The position numbers and the translations under genes were made by a program. From Pseudoalteromonas espejiana DSM 9414 (lineage in GTDB: Bacteria > Pseudomonadota > Gammaproteobacteria > Enterobacterales > Alteromonadaceae), in NCBI RefSeq assembly GCF_002221525.1, contig NZ_CP011028.1:3447501-3511500 (forward strand): DNA of 64,000 bases. Direction: 5' to 3'. A model generated the notes under the pieces. That model did not search any database, had not been told where the DNA came from, and saw only the letters and a list, made by a program, of their open reading frames with translations. Shown here piece by piece: positions 53,901-63,855 of this stretch. How positions within the stretch are numbered: position 1 is the first letter of the stretch; each line of letters opens with the position of its first letter.

Positions 53901-56612
53901 CTAAAACTCTTCCCACTCATCTGCAGAGTCGATAAAGTTTTCGCCTTTAGGTTGGGTATTTTTTAAATAGCCACTCGGTTTACGCGCTGGAGCTTGCTGG
54001 TGTTCAAAATGCGCACTTGGCAACGCTCCCATGCTTTGTTGCCCTAATGAGAAAAAGTGCAATAAGCGACGCATTTCATTTGCTTGTTCAGCCATTGACT
54101 CGCCCGCAGCAGATGCCTCTTCTACAAGCGCTGCATTTTGCTGGGTCATTTCGTCCATTTGCGCCACGGCTTTATTCACTTGTTCAATGCCTGCACTTTG
54201 CTCTTCAGAGGCCTCTGTTATATCTGAAATCATTTGTGTAACGCGCTGTACAGAAAGTACAATTTCTTTAAGTGTTTCACCTGACTCATTCACCAACACA
54301 GTGCCATCAGTTACTTTAGCTACGCTGTCTCTGATAAGCTCTTTAATCTCTTTTGCAGCACCCGCCGAGCGCTGCGCTAAGTTACGCACTTCACCTGCAA
54401 CAACGGCAAAGCCACGCCCTTGCTCACCCGCACGAGCGGCTTCCACTGCAGCATTTAGGGCTAATAGATTGGTTTGAAAAGCTATTTCATCAATAACACC
54501 AATAATGTCGGCAATTTTTTTACTTGATTCATTAATGGCCGACATACTCGTTACAGCTCTATTAACTACCTCACCACCTTGGATTGCTTTATCGCAGGTT
54601 TCTTCTGCTAAATCGTTGGCAACTTTTGCGTTATCTGCATTTTGCCTAACGGTGCTGGTCATCTCTTCCATGCTTGAGGCTGTTTCTTCAAGCGATGAAG
54701 CTTGCTCTTCTGTACGTTGGCTTAAATCAGCATTACCTTGCGATATTTCCTCTGCACCACTGGCGACAAGCGTTGCTGATGAGTTTATGCGGTTTATAAC
54801 ATCTGTTAGTTTGTCTGCTGTGGTATTAGCATCCTGTTTAAGCTTATCAAACGAGCCTTGATACTCTTTTTCAATGCGTTTTGATAAATCGCCATTGGCC
54901 ATAGCATCTAGCATTTGTGCTGTATCGCTTACAGCATCATCGACAATTTTAACAAAGCTATTTAAGCCTTGAGCCAGTCGTAAAAAGAAGCCTTCTTTGC
55001 CTTGCTCATCTACTCGAGTTTCTAAGTCGCCATTGCCTGCGGCGCTGACAAGTTGCGCTATTTCTTTTTCAATAGCCACTTCAGCTGTTCTGTCTTCCCA
55101 CTCTACAACCGTACCAATTCGTTCTTGTTCAGGTGTGAAAATTGGGTTTGCAACAAGGCCAAAAGTACGCCCCCCGACTTTAATTTCTGCTTTGTAAGTA
55201 GTTGTTAACCTAGCCAGCAAGTTTTGTTGATGCGCTGGGTTTTTATGAAATATATCGATATTTTGTTTCATCAAGTTGGTGCTATCAAAATTTGGTAGCT
55301 CTTTTCTTAAATCATCTTGCGCAATACTCATCATCGATTTAACAGCGTTATTCATATACACAATAACGTTTGATGAATCAGCAATCATGGTATTTGTCGC
55401 TACCGTATCAAGCGCTTGTTTAACACGTAAGTTTTCTTGCGCTTCTGCGCGCTCTTGATCAGCTTTAGCTACACTTTCGGTAATATCTTCCCACTCAACA
55501 ATCGTACCTAGGTGTTTTCCTTCGTGGTTAATCCAAGGCGATGCTATTAAGCTAAAAATAAGCCCTGCTAAACGCAGCTCGGCTTTGTGAGGCTGCTGTA
55601 AATTTTTTAATAATTCACGTTGGTGGGCAGGGTGTTTATGAAAATCATCGACACAGGTGCCAATTAGGTTATCAACCGAAAAATTAGGTAAAACACTTTG
55701 CAAAGCCGTTTCGCGTGCTTTAAGCATTAATTTAACCTGCTCATTCACAAACACGATATTAAGGTCTTTATCGGCAATCATTACATTCGCTTGGCAAACA
55801 GTTAACGCACTTGCAAGATCGGCTGCTTTTTTAGACTCTCGTTCAAGCTCTTTTTGCGCAGTAATATCTGTCGCGTACTTAATCACTTTATAAGGCTTAC
55901 CATTTAAGTCATAAATTGGATTATAAGACGCTTGAATCCATATCTCTTGGCCTTGTTTACCTATGCGCAGGTATTCACCTGAGTCAAATTCGCCACGGCC
56001 TAATTTTTCCCAAAATTGCTTATACTCTTCTGATTTAGCATATTGCGGCTCTACAAATAATCTATGGTGCTGGCCTTTAATTTCATTAAGCTGATAACCC
56101 AAACCGTTTAAAAAGTTATCGTTTGCAGTAATAATTGTGCCATCTAAATTAAACTCTATCACCGCTTGCGACTTACCAATTGCTTCTAATTGGCCTTGTG
56201 CTTCGGCGGTACTTTTTTTCTGTGCGGTAACATCGGTTGCAAATTTTATAACCTTTAATACTTGCCCTTGGCTATCAATAATTGGGTTATAGGTTGCTTG
56301 GATCCATACCTCATGGCCACCATTGGCAAGGCGTTTAAATTCATCCGAAATAAACTCGCCATTGCGTAACCGCTGCCAAAAGTTTTTGTATTCATTACTT
56401 TGTGCTTCATCTGGCTCAACAAACATAGAGTGATGCTGGCCTTGTACTTCTTCTAGCCGGTATCCCATCGCATTTAAAAAGTTTGAGTTTGCGGTAATAA
56501 TTCTGCCACTTGGCTCAAACTCAATAACCGCTAATGATTTATTTAATGCATTAACAATTAAATCGTTACTTGATTCTGACTGCTTCGGGTTACTAAACCA
56601 TCCCATGCCCAT
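53901..56612 (-). CDS. Soluble methyl-accepting receptor with four PAS domains
   Basis: A cytoplasmic chemoreceptor of about 903 residues with no membrane segment. Two similar PAS domains (about 20-250) repeat the [19 protein letters not shown] / [20 protein letters not shown] pattern. Two further PAS-like domains (about 265-500) repeat [15 protein letters not shown] / [19 protein letters not shown]-like repeats (about 510-605) and the signalling tip with [20 protein letters not shown] and [20 protein letters not shown] follow. It ends EWEEF, a CheR/CheB tethering pentapeptide. The ATG at 56612 has AAGG upstream with good spacing. The signal may be redox or a small molecule (inferred). Confidence 0.93.
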   Translation of the reverse strand: MGMGWFSNPKQSESSNDLIVNALNKSLAVIEFEPSGRIITANSNFLNAMGYRLEEVQGQHHSMFVEPDEAQSNEYKNFWQRLRNGEFISDEFKRLANGGHEVWIQATYNPIIDSQGQVLKVIKFATDVTAQKKSTAEAQGQLEAIGKSQAVIEFNLDGTIITANDNFLNGLGYQLNEIKGQHHRLFVEPQYAKSEEYKQFWEKLGRGEFDSGEYLRIGKQGQEIWIQASYNPIYDLNGKPYKVIKYATDITAQKELERESKKAADLASALTVCQANVMIADKDLNIVFVNEQVKLMLKARETALQSVLPNFSVDNLIGTCVDDFHKHPAHQRELLKNLQQPHKAELRLAGLIFSLIASPWINHEGKHLGTIVEWEDITESVAKADQERAEAQENLRVKQALDTVATNTMIADSSNVIVYMNNAVKSMMSIAQDDLRKELPNFDSTNLMKQNIDIFHKNPAHQQNLLARLTTTYKAEIKVGGRTFGLVANPIFTPEQERIGTVVEWEDRTAEVAIEKEIAQLVSAAGNGDLETRVDEQGKEGFFLRLAQGLNSFVKIVDDAVSDTAQMLDAMANGDLSKRIEKEYQGSFDKLKQDANTTADKLTDVINRINSSATLVASGAEEISQGNADLSQRTEEQASSLEETASSMEEMTSTVRQNADNAKVANDLAEETCDKAIQGGEVVNRAVTSMSAINESSKKIADIIGVIDEIAFQTNLLALNAAVEAARAGEQGRGFAVVAGEVRNLAQRSAGAAKEIKELIRDSVAKVTDGTVLVNESGETLKEIVLSVQRVTQMISDITEASEEQSAGIEQVNKAVAQMDEMTQQNAALVEEASAAGESMAEQANEMRRLLHFFSLGQQSMGALPSAHFEHQQAPARKPSGYLKNTQPKGENFIDSADEWEEF

Positions 56613-56654
56613 CACCACCTTTATGTTTGTTTTTGTTGCTATATAGCCCGCGGG

Positions 56655-57140
56655 CTATATATCCATTGTTTTTTGTAAATCGATTAACGCGACCATTTTC
56701 TCGCCTACGTTGACCAATCCAGCTACATATTCACAATTATTTGAATCTGACAGGCTCGGTACCGGCTTCGCATCTTGTTCTGCGATACTGTAAACATCAG
56801 ACACCGCATCCACCGCTATTCCTATTATTTTTGCGTCATTTTCAAACGTCACTTTAACTACAATAACCACTGTTAAAGGGCCATACTCAGTACTTGGTAA
56901 GCCAAAGCGTAAACGCAAATCTATAATGGGTACTATTGTGCCGCGCAGATTAATAACCCCTTTTACAAAGTCAGGGGCGTTTGGCAGTACAGTTATTTCT
57001 TCCCAACTGCGAATTTCTTGTACAGTTAATATGTCTACGCCGTACTCTTCTTCAGCCATAATGAAGGTTAAAAACTGTGTAACACCTTGCTCTTGCTGCA
57101 AGTTAATATTGGTATTTAGCTCACTTTGTTCAGAAATCAT
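56655..57140 (-). CDS. cheW: Chemotaxis coupling protein CheW
   Basis: Adaptor linking receptors to CheA. The 161 residues have the two-lobed beta CheW fold with FLTFIMAEEEYGVDILTVQE, ITVLPNAPDFVKGVINLRGT and GLVNVGEKMVALIDL. Its start overlaps the cheA stop by 4 bases (ATGA). Confidence 0.97.
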   Translation of the reverse strand: MISEQSELNTNINLQQEQGVTQFLTFIMAEEEYGVDILTVQEIRSWEEITVLPNAPDFVKGVINLRGTIVPIIDLRLRFGLPSTEYGPLTVVIVVKVTFENDAKIIGIAVDAVSDVYSIAEQDAKPVPSLSDSNNCEYVAGLVNVGEKMVALIDLQKTMDI

Positions 57141-59224
57141 GAAGCCTCCAATGAAGTTTTAGACTCAATGATAAGCTCTTGGCTGCCAGGTTTTTTAAGC
57201 CCTGATAATTTAATTAAACCGCTAATATCTACAATCAACGAAACCCGACCATCACCCAAAATAGTCGCGCCCGACACCCCATCTACTTTTTGGTAATTAG
57301 CCTCTAAACTTTTTATTACCACTTGCTGCTGTGAAAGCAGATCATCAACTAACAACCCCACTTTTTGGTTATCGGTTTCGACCACCACAAGTAGGGTTTT
57401 ATCAAGCGACTCTATGGCATTGTTATGATTAAAAATTTGATATAAACGTAAAATAGGAATGTATTCATCACGCAGCCTTAATACATCTAGGTCTTTACCT
57501 ACTCGGCTTACTTTGGTGATGTCTATTTGAAGTGATTCAACAATCGAAATTAGCGGAATAATATAGGTATGCTGGGCCACTTTAACGAGCTGACCATCTA
57601 AAATGGCAAGCGTAAGTGGCAGCCTTATCGTAAAGGTAGAACCCACACCTGGCGCAGACGATACTTCAACTGAGCCATTTAACGACTGAATATTCCGCTT
57701 TACCACGTCCATGCCCACACCACGCCCAGATAGGTCGCTTACTGCATCGGCAGTTGAAAAACCGGGCATAAAAATAAGCTCATTAATTTCATCATCCGTT
57801 AGGTTACTATCAGCGGGGATGAGCTCGTTAGCAATCGCCTTTTCTTTTATTTTTTGAGTGTTTAAGCCTTGGCCATCGTCCATTATTTCGATGACAATAT
57901 TACCGCCTTGATGAAATGCATTTAACGTAACGGTTCCTACTGGATCTTTTCCTGCTGCTACTCTTTGTTCAATAGTTTCTAATCCATGATCGAGGGAGTT
58001 TCTAACTAAGTGCACCATAGGGTCAGATATTTTTTCCATCACCGTTTTATCAAGCTCTGTTTGCTCTCCAATTAGTTTAAGCTCTACCTGTTTGTTGAGC
58101 TTTTGTGCAATATCGCGCACTAAGCGCGGAAATCGGCTAAACACAAAGTTAATAGGGAGCATGCGAATACGCATGACATTTTCTTGTAGGTCTCGCGTGT
58201 TGTGCGCAAGCTGTGCAAGCCCTTCTTGCAAAGATGTAATGGTTGACTCAGTAATATCTTGCTCGCTTAGTTGGTTTAACATCGCTTGAGTAATAACCAG
58301 TTCGCCAACCATATTTATTAATGAGTCAACTTTATCAATGCCGACCCTAATTGATGTAGACTCAGGCGTGGAGGTTGGCTTTTTATCAGTTGCAGGTTTA
58401 GCTTTAGGTTTGTCAGCAGCCTTTTTAGTGTCTGTACTTGGGACTGTTTCTGTAGAGCTTGCTTTGCTTTGCTCTAGCGGCTTTTCGGCTGTTGTTGTCT
58501 CATCTTCAAATAGGCCACCACATAGCTCTATTTTTATATCGGCATCATCCTCTACCCACTCAAAAACCTCTTTAATAGCAGCTTCTTTTTCACTGGTAAT
58601 AAGGAAAAAGCGCCAATGTAAATAACACTCATCGCTGCTTAAATCTTTTATATCTGGGATATCATCTAAAAAAACCTGCTTTTCAAGCTCGCCCATTTCA
58701 GCCAATTCGCTGATCATAAATAATGGTTCGTTACCTGTTTTAAATAGGTGATGATGCGGTTTGAAATCAATTTGAAAGGTCGTTAACTCTGCCGTTTTTG
58801 TCGCTTCTTGAGGTTCGCTTTGAGGTGAACCAGATTGCATTTCTAGCACAACTTCAAATTGCTGTTTAAGTGTATTTGCCTCGGTTAAGTCGGGTTCTTG
58901 CTCTGATTGCAATGCAGCAAGTAAACCTCGTAAGCAGTCAACCGCTTTAAGAAGCAAATTAATATGCTCTGTTGTGAGCTCTCGCTCCCCTTGGCGTATT
59001 TGATCTAGCAAGGTTTCGAGCACGTGAGTAAAGTCAGCTACAGAATTAAAACCAAATGTTCCACTGCCACCTTTAATAGAGTGGGCAGCCCTAAAAATAG
59101 TGTTAATTGTTTCTAAGTCTTCTTCGCCAGGCTCTAAATTTAAAAGCTCGGCTTCCATGGTGTCGAGGCCTTCAAAACTCTCTTCAAAGAAAACTTCAAA
59201 AAATTGGCTTAAGTCTATACTCAC
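57137..59224 (-). CDS. cheA: Chemotaxis histidine kinase CheA
   Basis: A 695-residue kinase. P1 (1-105) has H48 in RAAHSIKGGSGTFGF, the phosphorylated His. A P2-like CheY-binding region lies about 150-235. A proline/alanine/lysine-rich linker (about 240-290) follows, then P3 (about 295-365), P4 with HLVRNSLDHGLETIEQR (N-box), MDDGQGLN and GRGVGMDVVKRNI (G-boxes), and P5 CheW-like C-terminus (about 545-690). The GTG start at 59224 has GGAG upstream. It follows cheY by 14 bases. Confidence 0.97.
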   Translation of the reverse strand: MSIDLSQFFEVFFEESFEGLDTMEAELLNLEPGEEDLETINTIFRAAHSIKGGSGTFGFNSVADFTHVLETLLDQIRQGERELTTEHINLLLKAVDCLRGLLAALQSEQEPDLTEANTLKQQFEVVLEMQSGSPQSEPQEATKTAELTTFQIDFKPHHHLFKTGNEPLFMISELAEMGELEKQVFLDDIPDIKDLSSDECYLHWRFFLITSEKEAAIKEVFEWVEDDADIKIELCGGLFEDETTTAEKPLEQSKASSTETVPSTDTKKAADKPKAKPATDKKPTSTPESTSIRVGIDKVDSLINMVGELVITQAMLNQLSEQDITESTITSLQEGLAQLAHNTRDLQENVMRIRMLPINFVFSRFPRLVRDIAQKLNKQVELKLIGEQTELDKTVMEKISDPMVHLVRNSLDHGLETIEQRVAAGKDPVGTVTLNAFHQGGNIVIEIMDDGQGLNTQKIKEKAIANELIPADSNLTDDEINELIFMPGFSTADAVSDLSGRGVGMDVVKRNIQSLNGSVEVSSAPGVGSTFTIRLPLTLAILDGQLVKVAQHTYIIPLISIVESLQIDITKVSRVGKDLDVLRLRDEYIPILRLYQIFNHNNAIESLDKTLLVVVETDNQKVGLLVDDLLSQQQVVIKSLEANYQKVDGVSGATILGDGRVSLIVDISGLIKLSGLKKPGSQELIIESKTSLEAS

Positions 59225-59238
59225 GCGGCACTCCTCAG

Positions 59239-59601
59239 TTAACGAATTACTTTTTTAAGTACCGCTAATAACTGATCCGGGTTGAAAGGTTTTACTATCC
59301 AGCCTGTTGCACCAGCTGCTTTACCTTCTACTTTTTTATCTAATCCCGATTCGGTAGTAAGCATAAGTAGGGGAGTAAATTTGTAATCAGGCAGTCCTCT
59401 AAGCTCTCTAATTAAGGTAATGCCGTCCATAATCGGCATATTTACATCTGAGATTACAGCATCAAAGCTCTGCTGCTTGGCAATAGCTAATGCCTCACTG
59501 CCATCTTTTGCTTCGGTTACATCAAAGCCTGCGGTTTTTAGCGTAAAGCTCACCATTTGACGCATTGACGCAGAATCATCAACCGCGAGAATTTTTTTCA
59601 T
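59239..59601 (-). CDS. cheY: CheY-like response regulator
   Basis: A single receiver domain of 120 residues: acidic pair D8/D9, phosphoacceptor D52 (VISDVNMPIMDG) and conserved Lys in VKPFNPDQL. It is the likely phosphate acceptor of the adjacent CheA. No CheZ is present. Whether it acts on the flagellar motor cannot be seen from sequence. Confidence 0.95.
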   Translation of the reverse strand: MKKILAVDDSASMRQMVSFTLKTAGFDVTEAKDGSEALAIAKQQSFDAVISDVNMPIMDGITLIRELRGLPDYKFTPLLMLTTESGLDKKVEGKAAGATGWIVKPFNPDQLLAVLKKVIR

Positions 59602-59609
59602 ATAAACCT

Positions 59610-59882
59610 CTAACCTTTACTTTCGAGTGTTAAATATTGATTTAAGCCAAGTTGATTAATGGCGTTTTGCAGTGCATCACTACTGCCTACCCATACAATT
59701 TTATGATGTATGGTAAGGAGGTGTTTTTGTAGCGCACATAAAAGTTGAATTGAAGCGGTGTCGGCTGAAACAACATCACTTATATCTAAGCAAATATCAT
59801 TGTTGCTATTGAGTTCTTGTAATAAATCTTGGTGAAGAGTCTCTACTTGCATAATGGCAAGTTCGCTAGGAAGTTTTAGCAT
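59610..59882 (-). CDS. STAS-domain protein
   Basis: A 90-residue stand-alone STAS domain, similar to anti-sigma-factor antagonists: LPSELAIMQVETLHQDLLQE and DISDVVSADTASIQLLCALQ, with Ser or Thr available near the usual phosphorylation position (SADTAS). It is the first gene of the chemosensory run, 8 bases upstream of cheY. Its role in this cluster is unknown. Confidence 0.87.
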   Translation of the reverse strand: MLKLPSELAIMQVETLHQDLLQELNSNNDICLDISDVVSADTASIQLLCALQKHLLTIHHKIVWVGSSDALQNAINQLGLNQYLTLESKG

Positions 59883-59995
59883 TTTTTCAGGACTTTCCCT
59901 GTCAATTCAATTCATAACAAAAGCTTAGCCTTAGTTATTAAAATTGCCATAAAAGGGCCAAAAAAATTAATAAAACTTTTTAAAGTGGTGCTAAA

Positions 59996-60023
59996 AAGCA
60001 AAAAAGGAGCCTAAGCTCCTTTT
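59996..60023 (-). terminator. Intrinsic terminator of the cytochrome-oxidase assembly operon
   Basis: On the minus strand AAAAGGAGC (60015-60023) pairs with GCTCCTTTT (60002-60010) with a 4-base loop, followed by TTGCTTTTT. It lies 22 bases after the SCO gene stop. Confidence 0.88.
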
Positions 60024-60045
60024 AAAATTCATGAAATGTATAAAA

Positions 60046-60663
60046 CTAGTTTTTATAGTAATCGGCTATTTGCTTAAACTCGTCTGCAAGCGTTGTAGCA
60101 TTAATTAAAGGTACATTGCCTTGTTTAAATTCAGGTTTAAAAACAGCCCTTACAGAGCCTGTTGAGTCAACCAACGCAACCGAAGCGCTGTGATCAACAG
60201 CGTATTCCGCCTCTGAAGAATCGCTAATTGCGTAAATTAAACCAAGCTCTCTAACTAATGGAAACAAGTCTTTGTGCGGCCCTGAAACGGCTAAAAAATC
60301 TGGATTAAAATAATCAATGTAAGCTTTTCTTTTTTGTGCCGTATCGCGTTTTGGATCTACCGACATAAACCAAATTTGTAATGGGTACTCATTTTGCAGC
60401 TTTTTATAAACGCTATTTAATTTAGCTAATGTAAGTGGGCAAATATCAGGGCAACTTGTGTAGCCTAAAAATACTAAATTCCATTGCCCCATAAATTGCT
60501 GCTTTGTGACTAATTCACCGTTTTGATCGTTTAATTTAAAGTCAGATAGCGGCTTAGCCTGCTCATAAACCAATGCATCTACATCTGGTGCGCTATTTTG
60601 CTCAGAACATGCCGATATTAAAAGTGTAAAAACAACAATTAAGCTAATCCATAACTGCTTCAT
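60046..60663 (-). CDS. SCO1/SenC family copper chaperone
   Basis: Membrane-anchored thioredoxin-fold protein of 205 residues that helps build the CuA centre of cytochrome c oxidase. A lipobox LISAC (about residue 18) suggests a lipoprotein. SCPDIC supplies the Cys-x3-Cys copper ligands and DHSASV the distal His. The ATG at 60663 overlaps the ctaB stop (ATGA, 60660-60663), so I prefer it over the ATG at 60675. Last gene of the operon. Confidence 0.95.
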   Translation of the reverse strand: MKQLWISLIVVFTLLISACSEQNSAPDVDALVYEQAKPLSDFKLNDQNGELVTKQQFMGQWNLVFLGYTSCPDICPLTLAKLNSVYKKLQNEYPLQIWFMSVDPKRDTAQKRKAYIDYFNPDFLAVSGPHKDLFPLVRELGLIYAISDSSEAEYAVDHSASVALVDSTGSVRAVFKPEFKQGNVPLINATTLADEFKQIADYYKN

Positions 60664-61589
60664 AAAGGGAGCCATTTATCTATAAATAAGATCACAAAGA
60701 GTACCATTAAATGAATAATTGAAAAGCGAAATAAGTCCATCGCAGTATCATCATTAGGGGCCAATTTTAGCTTAACTGCTTTATATAAAAATAGCGCATT
60801 AAGCACGCTCGCACCTACTAAATAAATTGCGCCCGACATACCTATTAAGTAAGGTAATACACACACTATAGTAAGCAAAATAGTGTAAGCAACAACACAC
60901 GTTTTACAAAAATCAATACCATGAGTTACCGGCAACATAGGGATTTTAGCGCGCTCATAATCGCTTTTACGCGCAATGGCGAGCGCCCAAAAATGCGGTG
61001 GCGTCCATGTAAAAATAATCATAACCAGCAACCATGGTGCCGCTGCCATTTGATTTGTTTCTGACACCCAGCCAAGTAATGGCGGCATCGCGCCAGCTAA
61101 GCCACCAATTACAATATTTTGCGGGGTAGCGCGTTTTAAAAACGAAGTATAAATAAACGCATAACCAACGAGTGCGAATAAGGTCAGTATGGCTGTTAAT
61201 GTATTGGCCCACACCATTAGCATCATAAACCCAGCTACACCTATCACAGCAGCAAAACTAAGCGCATGAGTTTTAGTTAATCGGCCCTTAGCAACTGGGC
61301 GATGGCGCGTACGTGCCATTTTTGAGTCAATTTCGCTATCTACAACATGATTAATTACCGCTGCTGCAGCGGAAAGTAACCCGATTCCTAATAAACTAAT
61401 AAATTGCACGACGATACCACGGCCAACATCGGGAGCGAGCGCTAAACCAACCCACGCAGTAAGTACAAGCATTGCGACTACTTTAAACTTACTAATCGCT
61501 AAGTAATCTTGTAGTAAATTGTAAGCCTGATTAAGTAAAGGTGACGTACTTATAACTGGTAGTGCTTTTTTATCGATTGTAAGTGCCAT
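60660..61589 (-). CDS. cyoE: Protoheme IX farnesyltransferase (heme O synthase)
   Basis: Adds a farnesyl group to heme B, giving heme O for the terminal oxidases. The 309 residues are a UbiA-family membrane prenyltransferase with about nine helices. The Asp-rich metal motifs NHVVDSEIDSKMARTRHRPV and the lower loop WTPPHFWALAI are diagnostic. The ctaA gene lies 12 bases upstream. Confidence 0.97.
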   Translation of the reverse strand: MALTIDKKALPVISTSPLLNQAYNLLQDYLAISKFKVVAMLVLTAWVGLALAPDVGRGIVVQFISLLGIGLLSAAAAVINHVVDSEIDSKMARTRHRPVAKGRLTKTHALSFAAVIGVAGFMMLMVWANTLTAILTLFALVGYAFIYTSFLKRATPQNIVIGGLAGAMPPLLGWVSETNQMAAAPWLLVMIIFTWTPPHFWALAIARKSDYERAKIPMLPVTHGIDFCKTCVVAYTILLTIVCVLPYLIGMSGAIYLVGASVLNALFLYKAVKLKLAPNDDTAMDLFRFSIIHLMVLFVILFIDKWLPL

Positions 61590-61601
61590 AATAATTCTCC
61601 C

Positions 61602-62591
61602 TTATGTACGTACTTTTAGGTAGTAACAAAGCCTAACCATAGTTAATAACAATATGGCTGCCATTAAATTATGCGCCAGCGCAACGCCAAGCGGAAAATG
61701 CCAATGCACTACCGCAAGCCCTAAACTTATTTGACAAAGCAGCGCCACAAGTACGCTTACAGTGCAGTGTTTAATTTTATTTGATGTGGCTTGGCTATAT
61801 ATTCGCCACATAATTAGCGCGAGTACTATGCAAGTTACAAGTGCCCATATTCGATGCAGTAAGTGAATAGACATTCGTGCTTGTTGAGATAACACACCAA
61901 ACTCATAATTACTGTGCTCAAGTGGTAACTGAAATACGCTACTGAGCGAAAATGGTTGTGCGTAACTACAAAGAGGTAAGCCATTACAGTGTGGCGCTGC
62001 ATAATTTGCAGCAAGCCAACCACCCAGCGCTATTTGTATTACCAGTACTACCAATGCCACTATGCTTAAACTAAAGTAACGCTTTGCGCTGCTATCACCA
62101 CCCACTATAGGCTTAGCCGTTAAGCGTAAATATAAAAGTGTAATCAGCGATAAAATACTAAAACCACCTAATAAATGACCCATTACAATAAGTGGCTGCA
62201 GGTTCATGGTAACGGTCCACATGCCAAGCGCAGCTTGAAATACAACTAATAACAACAGCGCTAAGGGAAGTTTAACGGGAGTAGTTGGTGATTGGCGTTT
62301 TATAAATGCCAATACAAATAAAGCTAATATGAGTATTCCTAAAGCGCCTGCAAAGTAACGATGAATCATTTCTTTCCATGCTTTTGCGGTTTCAAACATC
62401 ATGTCTGGGTAGCTTTGTGTAGCAAGTGCTATATCAGCCTCGTGTTTTGGTACGGTTAAAAAACCATAACAGCCAGGCCAATCGGGGCAACCTAAGCCTG
62501 CATCACTTAAACGTGTATATGCGCCCAGACCAACCACTAACAAGGCTAATAATCCTGTTGCAAGTACCCAGTTTTTATAATTTTTATACAT
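61602..62591 (-). CDS. ctaA: Heme A synthase (COX15/CtaA)
   Basis: Oxidises the C8 methyl group of heme O to the formyl group of heme A. The 329 residues are an eight-helix membrane protein with two four-helix halves. Conserved His residues occur in GHLLGGFSI and HLLHRIWALVT, which fit the heme ligands. GAYTRLSDAGLGCPDWPGCY is the COX15 signature with a Cys pair. Downstream of the CxxxC protein by 25 bases. Confidence 0.96.
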   Translation of the reverse strand: MYKNYKNWVLATGLLALLVVGLGAYTRLSDAGLGCPDWPGCYGFLTVPKHEADIALATQSYPDMMFETAKAWKEMIHRYFAGALGILILALFVLAFIKRQSPTTPVKLPLALLLLVVFQAALGMWTVTMNLQPLIVMGHLLGGFSILSLITLLYLRLTAKPIVGGDSSAKRYFSLSIVALVVLVIQIALGGWLAANYAAPHCNGLPLCSYAQPFSLSSVFQLPLEHSNYEFGVLSQQARMSIHLLHRIWALVTCIVLALIMWRIYSQATSNKIKHCTVSVLVALLCQISLGLAVVHWHFPLGVALAHNLMAAILLLTMVRLCYYLKVRT

Positions 62592-62616
62592 GGCAATCTC
62601 CCATTAAAGTGAGCTG

Positions 62617-63111
62617 TTAGCTCGAACGAGAATAGTTAAGTAATTTTTTTAGATCTTTTAATAAACCCTTTTGAATTAGCCTATTTTCTTGCGGTTGTTC
62701 TTTAAATGGATACTCAAGTACAACCAGTCCCATATGGTCAATTAAATATAAACTTGCGGGCTGTAAATTTTGCTGCGCATTAAAGGTTTTCCAGGGTAGG
62801 TTTTGAGCTTTAGGTGCACCCATTACCGCCATATCGACCTTGCCTTGGTTTTTACCGAGTGCCACATATAAGTTATTTAGCGCACTCAGTTGTTCACTGC
62901 ATGAGCTTTTACATTCGTTAGAATAGTTAAGCGCAATAGTCCACTGTTTTGGATTATGTTGCTGCCAATTTTCAAGCTTGATCTCTTGCTGTAAAAATTC
63001 GCCATTATTCGTAATGGCTGTAGGTAACCAATCTAACTTTAAAGCTGTGTAGGCTAATATCAGCGGTACTGAACAGCACACTATAAAAAGTACTAAGGGA
63101 TTATTTTTCAT
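62617..63111 (-). CDS. Membrane-anchored protein with SCO-like CxxxC motif
   Basis: A 164-residue product from the ATG at 63111. The frame could extend to 63165, but the shorter start follows the SURF1 stop with slight overlap. One N-terminal membrane segment (LVLFIVCCSVPLILAYTALK) precedes a thioredoxin-like region with ECKSSC (Cys-x3-Cys) and DHMG. Its position between SURF1 and ctaA is shared by unnamed small proteins in many cytochrome oxidase clusters. It may be a copper- or thiol-handling assembly factor; function is inferred. Confidence 0.85.
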   Translation of the reverse strand: MKNNPLVLFIVCCSVPLILAYTALKLDWLPTAITNNGEFLQQEIKLENWQQHNPKQWTIALNYSNECKSSCSEQLSALNNLYVALGKNQGKVDMAVMGAPKAQNLPWKTFNAQQNLQPASLYLIDHMGLVVLEYPFKEQPQENRLIQKGLLKDLKKLLNYSRSS

Positions 63112-63841
63112 TGCGGTTCCTCTTTTTATTGGCAAAAAAAGCCACCAAAACGCACGCAAGCGCAATTAAAAACCATTGCACAGCATAAGCTTGGTGTTTT
63201 TGCGGGCTCATTACCACGGCTTTGTAGTGCGGAGTAGCAAGTGTATCTCCAGCGCCTTGGCGATAAGCCATAAACTTAAATAAGGGATGCTGGCTTTGCT
63301 TGCTCAGCGTTGTTAAATCGATTGTTTGAATTCGCTTTGGGAGGTCTTGAGGGTCGTTGTTGGTTTCTAAACTAAACCCACTTAAGTTCTGCTCTTTTAT
63401 TTGCGCATTAAAAGTTATAAAGCCTTTAGGGAGCTGAATAGTTGGTAATTCGCTGCGCGATATAGGCGCCTTAACCCATCCCAAATTAACTAATAATGTT
63501 CGGCTTCCTTGGTTGGGTTTAAACAACACGAGTAAATCGTAACCTACTTGCCCTTGGTAAACTTGATTGTCTAATAGCCAGTACTGCTGATTTACTATTT
63601 TTCCGGTTAATTCAACTAGCACACCTGTTTTATTCCAGTTTGCAGGTAACGTAGTTAATTGCTGCCAGCTCATAACACCTTGAGTTTTCATTTTGGCTAT
63701 AGCTGTTAACTGCTGTTCTTTTTGGGCGGCTCGCTCTAATTGCCAATACCCTAAACGCACACACACCAACACAACAATTGCCACCACACAAAGTGCAATA
63801 TATGAGCTAAGCTTTTGTTTACGCCTTAAAATTAACTGCAT
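63101..63841 (-). CDS. SURF1-family cytochrome oxidase assembly protein
   Basis: A 246-residue membrane protein that assists cytochrome c oxidase assembly, probably in heme A insertion. N-terminal (about 13-30) and C-terminal (about 216-234) membrane segments flank a periplasmic domain with LGYWQLERAAQKE, GYDLLVLFKP, LVNLGWVKAP and AYAVQWFLIAL, all SURF1 hallmarks. It overlaps the downstream gene by 11 bases. It is the first gene of the operon in the window. Confidence 0.95.
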   Translation of the reverse strand: MQLILRRKQKLSSYIALCVVAIVVLVCVRLGYWQLERAAQKEQQLTAIAKMKTQGVMSWQQLTTLPANWNKTGVLVELTGKIVNQQYWLLDNQVYQGQVGYDLLVLFKPNQGSRTLLVNLGWVKAPISRSELPTIQLPKGFITFNAQIKEQNLSGFSLETNNDPQDLPKRIQTIDLTTLSKQSQHPLFKFMAYRQGAGDTLATPHYKAVVMSPQKHQAYAVQWFLIALACVLVAFFANKKRNRNEK

Positions 63842-63855
63842 AAAGGGTCAACCCA

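Noticed and set aside
55657..56500. Repeated DNA in the four-PAS receptor suggestive of a direct-repeat array
   Set aside because: The similarity comes from homologous PAS domains in the protein, not from identical DNA; spacing and sequence do not fit CRISPR.
60664..60675. Upstream ATG for the SCO gene
   Set aside because: It would overlap ctaB by 16 bases; the ATGA overlap at 60660-60663 is more usual, and the lipoprotein signal begins properly from there.
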